A stretch of DNA of 64,000 nt from Micromonospora wenchangensis (GTDB taxonomy: Bacteria > Actinomycetota > Actinomycetes > Mycobacteriales > Micromonosporaceae): NCBI RefSeq assembly GCF_002210435.1, contig NZ_MZMV01000018.1, positions 52,452-116,451 of the forward strand, given 5' to 3'. The notes under the pieces were generated by a model. It ran no database searches and was not told the origin of the DNA. It saw nothing but the letters and a program-made list of their open reading frames with translations. Every line of letters starts with the position of its first letter. The first letter of the stretch is position 1. The position numbers were made by a program, and so were the translations under genes. Positions 18,046 to 26,572 of the stretch are shown here, in pieces.

Positions 18046-21000
18046 TCAGGAGGTCGGGCCGCCGAACTCCACCCAGTTGAGGTTGAACAGGCTGGTCGTG
18101 GGTCCGCCGGAGACGGGCTTGAAGACCAGGTAGAGCGCGTGGGTGCCGGCCGCCTGGCTGACCGGGAAGGTCTGGCTGGCCCAGGCGCTGGTGCCGGTGG
18201 TCGCGTTGAGCGTCGCGCTGGTCACCAGCTCACCGGTCGGCGAGTCGAGCCGCAGTTCGACGATGCCGCGCGGGGTTCCGGCGGTGGCCGTGGAGCCACC
18301 GGCGTACCGGAAGGTGATCTTGTCGATCCCGCCCAGGTTGATCGGGTCGAGCGCGATGTGGTCACCGTTGTCGATGCCGGACACGTGCTGGCCGCCACCG
18401 GCGTCGGTGGTGTTGGCCAGGGTGACGCCCTGCTGGACCTGGGCGAACTCGGCCTGCTGCCGGAAGGTCTGCAGGACGATCTGGTCGAGCGCGGACAGCG
18501 CCGGCTGACCGTTGGCACCCTTGTCGGTGTAGGTGGCGCTGATCGCGCCGTACAGGTAGCCACCGGCGTGGTCGGCGCCGTCGGCCGGGGTCTCGAACGA
18601 GCCCGAGCAGCCGTTGGCGTCGCTCATGCCGTGGCCGTGGGTGTCGTGGCCGAGCACGAAGGAGACCGTGACCCGGCTGCAGTCGATCGGGCCGTCCTCG
18701 GGGTCGGTCACGGTGACCGTCCACGGCACGGTGTCACCCCAGTTGAAGAAGGTGCCCGACAGCGGCGAGGTGACCTTCACCGTGGGCGCGGTGTTGCCCA
18801 CGGTGATCTCGCGGGTGAGCACCGCGGTCTTGCCGCTGGTGTCGGTGACCGTCAGCTTGGCGGTGAACACCCCGTTGGTGGTGTAGGTGTGCGACGCGTC
18901 CCGGTCGGTCGAGTCGGTGGTGCCGTTGCCGTCGAAGTCCCAGGCGTAGGTGATGGTCTCGCCCGGGTCCGCGTCGTAGGAGCCCTCGGCGGAGAACTGC
19001 ACGGTCAGCGGCGCCTGCCCGGAGGTCGGGCTGGCCTTCAGCTCCGCCACCGGGGCGCGGGTGCCCTTGGCGTAGCGGATCACCGACAGCGCGGCGTCCG
19101 GGTTGGCCCGGAAGAAGCCGTCGCCGTACTCCAGCAGGTAGAGGTTGCCGTCCGGGCCGAACTCCATGTCCATCGGGTTGTCGAAGACGAAGCCCGGCAG
19201 GAACTGCTCCACCCCGACCAGCTTGCCGCTGCCGTTGGTGCGCATCATGAAGATCTTGTCCCGGGTGAACTCCCCGAAGACCACCGCGTCCTGGTAGTAC
19301 TCCGGGAACTTGGTCGCGGAGTCCAGCGCGGCGTCGTACTTGTAGACCGGGCCGCCCATCGGGCCGACGCCACCGGTGCCGAGCACCGGCCACTGGAACT
19401 CACAGGTGCCGGGCGGGGTGCTCAGGTACGCCTCGGCGCAGGTGGTGGTGGCCCGGAAGGTGTAATTGAGCTGCGGGTCCTGCACCGGCGGGAGGACCCG
19501 ACGGCCGGTGTTGCGCGGCGAGTCGTTCACCGGCGCGGCGCAGTTGAACGCGCCCTTGGACTGCTTGGTGACGAAGTCGTAGTCGATGTACGGCAGCGTC
19601 GGCGAGTAGCAGTACGGCCAGCCGAAGTTGCCCGCCTTGTTGGTGGAGATCCACCGGCCGGTGCCCTCCGGGCCCCGCGCCGGGTTCGGCGTCTGCGAGT
19701 CCGGCGAGTAGTCGCCGATGTAGACGAAGCCCCGGGAGTCCACGTCGAAGCGGAACGGGTTGCGCAGGCCCATCAGGAAGATCTCCGGGCGGGTCTGGTC
19801 GTCCCGGTCCTCGGCCTCGGGGAACAGGTTACCGGCCGGGATGCTGTACGACCCGTCCGCCTTCACCTTGATCCGCAGCACCTTGCCCCGCAGGTCGTTG
19901 GTGTTGCCGGCGGACCGCTGGGCGTCGTAGCCCGGCCCCTGGGTCGGCGACTCGTTGATCGGGGTGAAGCCGTCCGAGCCACCGGCGTTGGTGTCGTCGC
20001 CGGTGACCAGGTAGAGCAGGCCCTTGCCGTCGAACTTGACCTCACCGGCGACGTGGCAGCAGATGCCCCGGTCGGTGTCGACCTTCATGATCTTCTGCTC
20101 GCTGGCCAGGTCCAGGTGCGGGGTCGGCTCCTCCACGAACTTGAACCGGGAGAGCTGGTTGTGCCCCTTGTAGACGTCCCAGGCCGTCGGGTCGGTGCTG
20201 GTCGTCGGCGCGTCCGTGGTGGGCGTGTCGAGCTTCGGCGCGTAGTAGGCGTACACCCACTTGTCGGTGGCGAAGTCCGGGCCGATGGTGACCGACTGGA
20301 GGCCGTCCTCGTCGTGCTGGTACACCGGGATGGTGGTGATGACCGGGCTCGCGCCGGTCTCCGGGTCGTAGAGCCGGATCTCGCCGGCCCGGGTGTTGTG
20401 CAGCACCCGACCGTCGGGCAGCACCGACAGGGTCATCGGCTCGCCCGGCTCGTCGTTGAGGATGACCTTCTCGTAGTTGGCCTTGACCGTCGCGCCGCAG
20501 TCGCCCTGGACCATGCCGGCCGACCACTGGATCGCGCCGAGCAGGTGCTTGCGGAACGCACCGTTGGCGTACGTGTCGGCGGAGTCGCCGAGCCCGGTGT
20601 AGAACGACCGGCCGCCCTGGAAGTCCTTGCACCAGGAGATCGGGTGGTCGTAGCCCATGGTGCCGCCGGTGAACGTCTTCTCGTCCACCGTGGCCAGCAC
20701 GTGCGCGGTGCCCCGGACGTTGGTGGTGAAGTTGTACCACTGGTCGTTGAGGGTGAGCTGCCGGGCGAGCGGCTTGCTCGCCGGGTGCGCCCGGTCGGCC
20801 ACGTCGATGAGCCCCGGCCCGCTCGACGCCGTACCGGCGGCGGTGGTGCCGACGATGTCGCGGTAGAACGTCCACGACGGCTCGGCCTCCACCGCGGCGT
20901 GCACGCCGAGGTAGCCGCCGCCGTTGCGGATGTAGCGCTCGAAGGCCGCCTCCTGGCCGCTGTTGAGCACGTCGCCGGTGGTGTTGAGGAAGACGACCGC

Positions 21001-21264
21001 GCCGTAGCTGGCCAGGTTGTCGTCGGAGAAGGCGGTCGAGTTCTGGGTGACGTCGACGGTGAAGCCGTTGCCGTTGCCCAGGGTGCGGATCGCGTTGACG
21101 CCCTTGTCGATCGACGGGTGACGCTCACCGTCGGTCTTGGTGAACACCAGGACGCTTGGCGTGTCCTGGGCCGGCTGGGCCAACGCGGGAGCGGTCGCGG
21201 CGAGCGGGACGACGATCCCGACCCCTGCGATCGCGGCGAGCCATCGGTGTACCGATCTTGCCAT
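18046..21264 (-). CDS. Secreted ThuA / glucose-sorbosone dehydrogenase / PKD / CBM6 protein
   Basis: Large exported protein of 1072 residues. Signal peptide 1-30 (ends ALAQP). Domains by position: ThuA-like glutamine-amidotransferase fold (about 34-250, with GGGYLGVHAA and the HPISWCKDFQGGRSFYTGLGH-like core), a six-bladed GSDH/PQQ-sugar-dehydrogenase-like propeller (about 265-735, with CCHVAGEVKFDGKGLLYLVTGDD), a PKD domain (about 738-821, WDFDGNGTTDS), an Ig-like region (about 825-910) and a C-terminal CBM6-like module (about 943-1072, ending NWVEFGG). Probably acts on sugars at the surface; whether PQQ is used is unknown. The ATG at 21264 follows GGAGGAA; the Met at 21321 would put charged residues before the signal peptide. 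Confidence 0.83.
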   Translation of the reverse strand: MARSVHRWLAAIAGVGIVVPLAATAPALAQPAQDTPSVLVFTKTDGERHPSIDKGVNAIRTLGNGNGFTVDVTQNSTAFSDDNLASYGAVVFLNTTGDVLNSGQEAAFERYIRNGGGYLGVHAAVEAEPSWTFYRDIVGTTAAGTASSGPGLIDVADRAHPASKPLARQLTLNDQWYNFTTNVRGTAHVLATVDEKTFTGGTMGYDHPISWCKDFQGGRSFYTGLGDSADTYANGAFRKHLLGAIQWSAGMVQGDCGATVKANYEKVILNDEPGEPMTLSVLPDGRVLHNTRAGEIRLYDPETGASPVITTIPVYQHDEDGLQSVTIGPDFATDKWVYAYYAPKLDTPTTDAPTTSTDPTAWDVYKGHNQLSRFKFVEEPTPHLDLASEQKIMKVDTDRGICCHVAGEVKFDGKGLLYLVTGDDTNAGGSDGFTPINESPTQGPGYDAQRSAGNTNDLRGKVLRIKVKADGSYSIPAGNLFPEAEDRDDQTRPEIFLMGLRNPFRFDVDSRGFVYIGDYSPDSQTPNPARGPEGTGRWISTNKAGNFGWPYCYSPTLPYIDYDFVTKQSKGAFNCAAPVNDSPRNTGRRVLPPVQDPQLNYTFRATTTCAEAYLSTPPGTCEFQWPVLGTGGVGPMGGPVYKYDAALDSATKFPEYYQDAVVFGEFTRDKIFMMRTNGSGKLVGVEQFLPGFVFDNPMDMEFGPDGNLYLLEYGDGFFRANPDAALSVIRYAKGTRAPVAELKASPTSGQAPLTVQFSAEGSYDADPGETITYAWDFDGNGTTDSTDRDASHTYTTNGVFTAKLTVTDTSGKTAVLTREITVGNTAPTVKVTSPLSGTFFNWGDTVPWTVTVTDPEDGPIDCSRVTVSFVLGHDTHGHGMSDANGCSGSFETPADGADHAGGYLYGAISATYTDKGANGQPALSALDQIVLQTFRQQAEFAQVQQGVTLANTTDAGGGQHVSGIDNGDHIALDPINLGGIDKITFRYAGGSTATAGTPRGIVELRLDSPTGELVTSATLNATTGTSAWASQTFPVSQAAGTHALYLVFKPVSGGPTTSLFNLNWVEFGGPTS

Positions 21265-21668
21265 CTGGTTCCTCCGGTGGGGGACGATGTGCTGCCTGCT
21301 CCGGGCGGGTGCCGGGGCCACCCGGGTTGGTGCGGTGCTGCGTCTCGCTCTCCGGTGGGGACGGGACTACGCCGTCCCGACCCCGTGCGGTTCGCCGACC
21401 GGGGAGCTGCGTACGGCCAGGGCCCGTGCCGGGGGCGCGCGGCGGCGCGGCCCGGGGTCACGGGTCGGAAGAGGTCACGTGGTGGGAGGGCCCGCCGGGG
21501 CGGTACGCCCGGTGGTGTCCTGGACCGCCGGGCGGCCCGGACTCCTCGGGGCGGGCCCGGGAGGTGGCGGTCGCGTCGGGGGACGCGACCGCCGCCTCCG
21601 GTGCCGCCGGCGGTGGTGCGACCGCCGGTCGGTGCCCCTGCTGCGGCCGGTGGCCGGCCGTCGGCGGG
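21265..21668. other. Intergenic region between two minus-strand secreted-protein genes
   Basis: About 400 bases without a credible gene. It holds the ribosome binding site of the ThuA gene, presumably its promoter (no clear -35/-10 seen) and, at 21561-21598, the terminator of the isomerase-like gene. The rest is GC-rich and featureless by eye. Confidence 0.5.
21561..21598 (-). terminator. Hairpin terminator after isomerase-like gene
   Basis: Arms 21561-21577 and 21582-21598 form a 17-bp stem (one T-G pair) with a GGGG loop, about 70 bases downstream of the stop at 21669. It separates the isomerase gene from the ThuA gene, so the two are probably transcribed from separate promoters. Confidence 0.7.
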
Positions 21669-22781
21669 TCAGTCCTTGTTGTAGATGGTCAGGTCGGCCA
21701 TGTTGGCGTAGCTGAGCCGGGCGAAGTCCAGCGACTGGCCCGGGTTGGCGGCACCGCCGGGGGCGGTGTCCATCTCCCAGTTGGCGTGGTGGAAGTCGGA
21801 CTCGCCGATGGTCTGGAAGAACTGCTGGAAGTTGATGTCGCCCTCACCGAGCGGGATCATCTCGTAGCCGTTGGCCAGCGCGGAGTTGCGGTTGCCGTCC
21901 TTGGCGTGGAACAGCGGGAACCGCTTGGTGCGTCGGGCCACGTTCAGGATCGGGTCGAACAGCGAGGTCTTCTGCTGGCCGGCCGAGTTGGTGTACTTGG
22001 TGTGCTTGAACCGGGCCACGTACGCCCAGTAGATGTCGCACTCGAAGTAGACGTACTTCGGGTCGGTCTTGGCGAAGAAGTACTCCAGCCGGCGCACGCC
22101 GGAGGAGCGGGTCGGCTTTCCGTTCGCGTCCAGCGGGCCGCTGTCGAGCAGGAACGAGTAGGCCACGTCGTGGTTGTGGGTGTAGAGGCGCATCTTGCGC
22201 TCCTTGGCCTGCCGGCCAAGCTCGTTCCACAGGTCGGCCGCGGCGTCCCAGTCGGACTGGTAGGCGCTGTTGGTCGGGTCGCTGCCGGTGCCGATGTTCT
22301 TCATGCCGAGTTCCTCGGCGATGTCCAGCTGCTGCTGGAAGGTGGCCGCGTTGATCGACGTGTGGGTGCCGTTGGCGACCAGCCCGTTGTCGTCCAGGAT
22401 CTTGCGGATCTCGGTCGGGGTGATCTGCCGGCCCAGGATCGAGGTGTGCTGGTTGTAGCCGGCGAACTCGATCTCCTTGTAGCCCATCTCGGCGAGGCTG
22501 GCGAGCACCCGCTCGAAGCCGTAGGGCACGCCGCTGTCGTCCGGGGCGGCGGAGATCCGGTCCCGGACGCTGTAGAGGATGATGCCCCGGTTCTGCTCCG
22601 GGATGAGCGGGTCGACCCGCCACTTGCCGTCCGCGCGGGCCGGACCCTTGGTCTGGAGCACCGGCAGGCCGGCCGCGCCGAGCACGGCGGCGGCGCCGGC
22701 CGACGCGGCCAGCAGCTTACGGCGGGTGACCTGGGCACGGTACTGGGGGTCGGAGGCCATGCGGCGCTGATCCTCGTTCAC
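21669..22781 (-). CDS. Tat-exported sugar phosphate isomerase/epimerase-like TIM barrel
   Basis: Protein of 370 residues of the xylose-isomerase-like/AP-endonuclease-2 TIM-barrel superfamily. The N-terminus has the twin-Arg motif TRRKLLAASAGAAAVLG, so it is exported folded. The barrel starts at RGIILYSVRDR and EMGYKEIEFAGY; likely metal ligands lie in YFECDIYWAY, FHAKDGN and WEMDTAP. Such exported members often sit beside ThuA and GSDH proteins, as here, and some act on 3-keto sugars; the substrate is not known. The GTG at 22781 follows AAAGGTGG at 5 bases and is preferred to 22817. Confidence 0.8.
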   Translation of the reverse strand: MNEDQRRMASDPQYRAQVTRRKLLAASAGAAAVLGAAGLPVLQTKGPARADGKWRVDPLIPEQNRGIILYSVRDRISAAPDDSGVPYGFERVLASLAEMGYKEIEFAGYNQHTSILGRQITPTEIRKILDDNGLVANGTHTSINAATFQQQLDIAEELGMKNIGTGSDPTNSAYQSDWDAAADLWNELGRQAKERKMRLYTHNHDVAYSFLLDSGPLDANGKPTRSSGVRRLEYFFAKTDPKYVYFECDIYWAYVARFKHTKYTNSAGQQKTSLFDPILNVARRTKRFPLFHAKDGNRNSALANGYEMIPLGEGDINFQQFFQTIGESDFHHANWEMDTAPGGAANPGQSLDFARLSYANMADLTIYNKD

Positions 22782-22978
22782 AAATTCCACCTTTCGAGGG
22801 TGGCCCTGACGGGCCACTGAGACGTGCGAGTCCTGCTGGGAGGGTCGAAGGACCTGCGCCGCCGAATACGCGTGGCCCGGTGGATGACTGCTCGGTCAAG
22901 GGGGGATGTCAACCGTGTTACGTCTGTGAACCGGACACTAACGGTGGCCGACGGCTAAAGATAGACCTCGGACGGAGA

Positions 22979-23004
22979 AACTTTTGTTCGCACGAACAAA
23001 AGTT
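22979..23004. promoter_or_regulatory. 26-bp perfect palindrome, likely operator
   Basis: AACTTTTGTTCG (22979-22990) and its exact complement CGAACAAAAGTT (22993-23004) are separated by CA. The AT-rich arms stand out in this genome. The site lies about 200 bases upstream of the isomerase-like gene and beyond the terminator of the TlpA-like gene, so a binding site for a regulator of the isomerase gene is the best reading. The right arm plus the next base contains GAAC-AAAA-GTTC, resembling a LexA box, but the full 26-bp symmetry is larger than that. Confidence 0.55.
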
Positions 23005-23118
23005 CCTGTCGGTCAGAACCGATGCCCGAACGGTCGTCCACACCCGGCCCCCCGGTCGATCCCCCGTCCCTCACCAGCACGAACACCGACGCCGGCCGGG
23101 ACGCGGACAGGCGGACGC

Positions 23119-23172
23119 GACGCGGCGGCGTGGGGTCGACCGGAATCGAATCGACACCACGCCCACCGCGTC
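23119..23172 (-). terminator. Long hairpin terminator after TlpA-like gene
   Basis: GACGCGG plus GGCGTGGGGTCGA (23119-23139) pairs with TCGACACCACGCC plus CCGCGTC (23151-23172), about 20 pairs with one mismatch and a small bulge, loop of 11. It begins 48 bases after the stop at 23221 and closes the minus-strand lipoprotein transcript. Confidence 0.65.
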
Positions 23173-23220
23173 GCCACCGACCGGGCGTCGGTCGGTCCGC
23201 CGCCAGCGGGTCCGGGTCCG

Positions 23221-23802
23221 CTACCCGGACCCGGCCAGCACCAGTTCCCCGAGCCGCTGCTCCAGCGCCGCCGCGTCCAGGCCGCCCGGCCAGCCGCGCA
23301 GCAACGCGCCGCCCTTCGCGACCAGCACCACGGCCGGTGGCTCGCGCACCGCGTACGACCGCCAGACGGTCTGCTGTTCGTCCACCACGACGGGATACTC
23401 CACCCGGTGCGTCCGCAGGTAGTCCTGCAACTCGTCGGCCTGGTCGGCACCGGCCACGCCGACGAAGACCACCCGGTCCCGGTGCCGGCGCGCCAGCTCG
23501 CTCAGCGCGTCCTGCCGGTCGGCGCAGGTGGTGCACCAGGAGCTGAAGAAGGTGAACACCACCGGGCGGTCGGCCCAGAGCCGGGCGGCGGTCAGCGGGG
23601 TGCCGTCGGTCAGCCCGCCGGTGAACGCCGGGGCGGCCGGCGCGTCGCCGGGCGGCGGGCGCAGCGCCAGGTCGGCGGGGACCGGTCCGGGCAACGTCGC
23701 GGCGCCCCCGGCGAGCGCCGCCGGTGCGGGCCGGTCGGCCGGTCGGGCGGTGCAGCCGGCCAGCACCAGCACCGCCAGCAGCCCGGCGAGCAGCCGCCTC
23801 AC
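23221..23802 (-). CDS. TlpA-like thioredoxin-fold lipoprotein
   Basis: Lipoprotein of 193 residues: signal MRRLLAGLLAVLVLAGC with lipidated Cys 17, a flexible Pro/Ala-rich linker, then a thioredoxin/AhpC-TSA-like domain (about 60-190). FFSSWCTTC carries the redox pair C90-C93, and EPPAVVLVAKGG contains the cis-Pro region. It would reduce or oxidise disulfides on the outer face of the membrane. The GTG start overlaps the stop of the preceding lipoprotein gene, implying a joint role. The partner is unknown; maturation of the Cys-containing partner lipoprotein is one option. Confidence 0.82.
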   Translation of the reverse strand: MRRLLAGLLAVLVLAGCTARPADRPAPAALAGGAATLPGPVPADLALRPPPGDAPAAPAFTGGLTDGTPLTAARLWADRPVVFTFFSSWCTTCADRQDALSELARRHRDRVVFVGVAGADQADELQDYLRTHRVEYPVVVDEQQTVWRSYAVREPPAVVLVAKGGALLRGWPGGLDAAALEQRLGELVLAGSG

Positions 23803-24251
23803 GCCGGCACCACCGCGACCAGCGCCGGACCCTCACTGGTGTCCGGGGTCAGGTCGAGCGCCGGCCGGCCGGCCACCTCCAGCCGGTACCCGGCGCGCTG
23901 CGGCACCTGCACCGGCACCGCGAACTCGCAGTACGTCGGCACCCGTTCCACCCCGAGGTCCTCGTCGAACGCGGCGACCGCCGTGCCCGCCGGCAGCGTC
24001 CCGGTCACCAGGGCCGCCCCGTCGGGGTCGAGCACCCGGAACGGCGCCCGGTGGTGGAAGTAGAGGTACGGTCCGGTGCCGGCGCAGTCCACGCCCTCGG
24101 CCCGGATGTTGATGTCGCGGACCAGGACCCGGACGGTGGTCGGGGTGACCGCCTCCGGTCCGGCGTCGGGGCCACCGCAGCCGGCGGCCCCGGCCAGCAG
24201 CAGGATCGCCAGCGCGCCGACGCCGTGGCGGGCGCTCGTGGTCAGCCGCAC
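23799..24251 (-). CDS. Small lipoprotein of unknown function
   Basis: Hypothetical lipoprotein of 150 residues. The signal ends in the lipobox LAGAAGC; the mature part reads as a small beta-sandwich with two Cys (VDCAGTG and PTYCEF) that could form a disulfide. No family was recognised. The GTG at 24251 has GGAGGA 6 bases ahead, better than the GTG at 24266. It overlaps the TlpA-like gene by 4 bases, so the two Cys may be substrates of that protein; this is inference from neighbourhood only. Confidence 0.7.
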   Translation of the reverse strand: MRLTTSARHGVGALAILLLAGAAGCGGPDAGPEAVTPTTVRVLVRDINIRAEGVDCAGTGPYLYFHHRAPFRVLDPDGAALVTGTLPAGTAVAAFDEDLGVERVPTYCEFAVPVQVPQRAGYRLEVAGRPALDLTPDTSEGPALVAVVPA

Positions 24252-24272
24252 GTGGTCTCCTCCCACCCGTGC

Positions 24273-24310
24273 CGTGGGTCCGTGGCGGCCTGCGCCACCA
24301 CGGACCCACG
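24273..24310 (-). terminator. Hairpin terminator after M6 protease gene
   Basis: CGTGGGTCCGTG (24273-24284) and CACGGACCCACG (24299-24310) form a perfect 12-bp stem, with an inner TGGCG/CGCCA stem extending it. It lies 17 bases beyond the M6 stop at 24328 and separates the protease from the lipoprotein pair. Confidence 0.75.
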
Positions 24311-24327
24311 ACGTCGGTCGATTCCGG

Positions 24328-26373
24328 TCAGGACTTCTCCACCCGGCACTGCTTGGTCACCGTCTTCGACGGGTCGCTCTCCGAGGTCGCGGTGAGCTTG
24401 ACGAAGCCGGTGTCCGCCGCGGCGGCGGTGGCCCCCACCGACACCCGGACGGTGGTGGACTTGCCGAACTGGGCGGTGGCCAGCGGGTTGGGCAGCCAGG
24501 TCCGCCAGCCCTTGCCGGCCACCTCCGCCGAGAGCCGGTAGACGTCCGACTTCAGGTACGCGGTCGCGTCCTCCGGGTGCTGCTGGCCGCCGGCCGAGTA
24601 CGTGCCGCTGTTGGTCAGCTCGAACGAGCAGGTCACGCCCCGGTTGGTGGGCTTGCCGGTGCTGGTCACCTCACCCTTGCCCAGGGACACGCCGTGGGTG
24701 CTCGGCCCCCCGGTGCCGTCCAGCGACCGCACCGCCACCGTGTACGACAGCGAGCCGGCCGCGTCCCGCTTGAGGTCGACGATGTAGAAGTGCAGCCGGT
24801 TGGCCTCGTCGACGTACTCGTACTGGCTGCCGGTGTCCGCCCCGGCGTGGAACAGCGCGTCGGAGAGCTGCCGGTAGTCACCCATGGTGATCTTCTGCGG
24901 GGTGCCGTCCGGCCGGTAGAAGTCGATCATGTCGATGTCCTGCGGGTTGGCGTCCACCACCCACTGGAACGGCGCGCTGTCGGCGTTCTTGGTCTTGCTC
25001 AGCAGCACGCCCCGGTCCGGGGTGAACGAGTCCGCCCCCATCCGGTCGACGACCTCGATGGTGTAGTTGTTGAAGCTCCCGCCGTCGCACAGCGGGTTCG
25101 TGGCCACCGTGCAGGCCGGCGAGAGGTCCTTGTTCAGGGCGATGTTCACCCCGGTCAGCCCCTTCGGGCCGGCATCGACCGCGCGGGCGGTCACCTGGGC
25201 GGTGACCATCCCGGACGAGGCCAGCGCCTCCCGGGACAGCCGCAGCACGTGTTCCTCACCGAGCAGGCCGATCTTGAGCTTGTCCCGCACCGTGTGCAGC
25301 GAGCCCATCGAGCCGCCGTTGGTCGGCGGGATCTGCCAGCGGGTGTGCGGGCCACCGGGTCCGTTGAACGACCCGCGCGACATCATGCTCCAGATGCCGG
25401 TGTACGCCCGGCGTAACGGCTCGCCGTACGGGTTGTTGTAGTTGTCGCCGATGCCGAGCAGGTGGGTCAGCTCGTGGGCGTACACCCCCATGCCGGAACT
25501 CTCCCCCTGGGTGGAGGAGCCGCTACCGGCGTTGGGCCACAGCGTCGCCGCCGCCTTCCAGGAGGTCCACTCCACGTAGCGGGTCTTGGCCCAGTTCGGC
25601 AGGTTCGGGTCCGGCGGGCCCCAGGCGTCCGGCACGTCCTCCTTGTTCTGGAAGATCATCTGCCCGAACTCCTGCCAGGTGGACGACTCGTCCTGCCCGG
25701 CGCTGAGGATGAAGACCAGCTCGTACTGGTTGGCGACCGCGTCACCGACGGCCGCCCGCCAGGCACCCAGCCCGTCGGTGCGGATGTTCTTGTTGCAGGT
25801 GTCCCCGCTGGGGCAGGCACCCGGGTTGAAGCTGTTGTCCAGCCCGTACTGGTAGGACTTCGCCGGCATCTGGTACGGCCCGAACCCGGCCAGGTCCACG
25901 CCGTAGCGCCCGTTGGAGTCCTGCATCCAGTACTCGTGCAGGGTGTGCCCCTTGTTCAGGGTGTTCGGGGTGTTGAGGAAGTCCTGGTAGAACTTCGGCA
26001 CGTCGGCGCGGGGGATGTTGGCCGCGACCGACTGGGGGTTGCCGAAGACCGTCGAGCGGGCCCGCTGGGACACCGCGAACGTCTGGTCCGGATAGTCGAG
26101 CGCGACCAGGGCGATCTTGAAGTTGCGGATGGAGCCCCGCACGCTCGGGTCGGCCCAGTTCTTACCGGGCACCGCCCGGTAGTCGTCCCAGGTCATGGTG
26201 TCGGGGTTCTGCCAGGCCTGCGGGTCGAGGACCTGGAACGGCGCGGTGCCGCCGGCCGGGTTGGCCGGGGCTGCGGCGGCCTGCGTCGCGGCGGTCGCCA
26301 CGAGCGTGCCGGCCAGGACCGCGGCCAGCACACGACGCCGCAGTCGGGGGGTGTTGCGAGGAGCACGGTGCAC
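24328..26373 (-). CDS. Secreted M6 family metalloprotease
   Basis: Exported protease of 681 residues. Signal peptide 1-34 (basic start, ends ATQAAAA). The metallopeptidase domain (about 70-450) carries GVYAHELTHLLGIGDNY with zinc ligands H300 and H304 and catalytic E301, the M6 (immune-inhibitor-A-like) HExxH signature. The C-terminal third (about 560-681) looks like beta-rich accessory domains with a CSFEL...CRVEKS Cys pair. The GTG at 26373 is chosen because GAGAGG precedes it and the signal peptide starts there; the open frame continues 146 codons upstream without protein-like sequence. Probably degrades extracellular proteins. Confidence 0.83.
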   Translation of the reverse strand: MHRAPRNTPRLRRRVLAAVLAGTLVATAATQAAAAPANPAGGTAPFQVLDPQAWQNPDTMTWDDYRAVPGKNWADPSVRGSIRNFKIALVALDYPDQTFAVSQRARSTVFGNPQSVAANIPRADVPKFYQDFLNTPNTLNKGHTLHEYWMQDSNGRYGVDLAGFGPYQMPAKSYQYGLDNSFNPGACPSGDTCNKNIRTDGLGAWRAAVGDAVANQYELVFILSAGQDESSTWQEFGQMIFQNKEDVPDAWGPPDPNLPNWAKTRYVEWTSWKAAATLWPNAGSGSSTQGESSGMGVYAHELTHLLGIGDNYNNPYGEPLRRAYTGIWSMMSRGSFNGPGGPHTRWQIPPTNGGSMGSLHTVRDKLKIGLLGEEHVLRLSREALASSGMVTAQVTARAVDAGPKGLTGVNIALNKDLSPACTVATNPLCDGGSFNNYTIEVVDRMGADSFTPDRGVLLSKTKNADSAPFQWVVDANPQDIDMIDFYRPDGTPQKITMGDYRQLSDALFHAGADTGSQYEYVDEANRLHFYIVDLKRDAAGSLSYTVAVRSLDGTGGPSTHGVSLGKGEVTSTGKPTNRGVTCSFELTNSGTYSAGGQQHPEDATAYLKSDVYRLSAEVAGKGWRTWLPNPLATAQFGKSTTVRVSVGATAAAADTGFVKLTATSESDPSKTVTKQCRVEKS

Positions 26374-26414
26374 GGGTTCACCTCTCGTCGGGAGGGACGC
26401 GGCCGCCGGTGACC

Positions 26415-26444
26415 GGCGTCCCGAGGGGTGGCTGCCGGGACGCC
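26415..26444 (-). promoter_or_regulatory. Hairpin upstream of M6 gene
   Basis: GGCGTCCCG (26415-26423) and CGGGACGCC (26436-26444) form a 9-bp perfect stem with a 12-base loop. It lies between the stop of the DapA-like gene (26573) and the M6 start (26373), so it may be that gene's terminator or part of the M6 leader. Confidence 0.35.
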
Positions 26445-26572
26445 CGCACACCGGGCCGCGCAGCGAATCTAGGAGGACGGGCCGGGGCCGGTCACCGTGC
26501 AGATGTCGGCAGGTGGCCGGGCGGCTTCCGACACCTGAAGGACCGGCGTCGGGTCGCGGCCGGCCGCAGGGT

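Noticed and set aside
18040..21684. Plus-strand open frame of about 1200 codons opposite the ThuA-GSDH gene
   Set aside because: Shadow frame caused by high GC. It is rich in Arg, Gly and Val with no domains, while the minus strand has clear domains, signal peptide and ribosome binding site.
22994..23005. LexA (SOS) box
   Set aside because: GAACAAAAGTTC fits only in part, the neighbouring genes are not DNA-repair genes, and the longer 26-bp symmetry is a better description.
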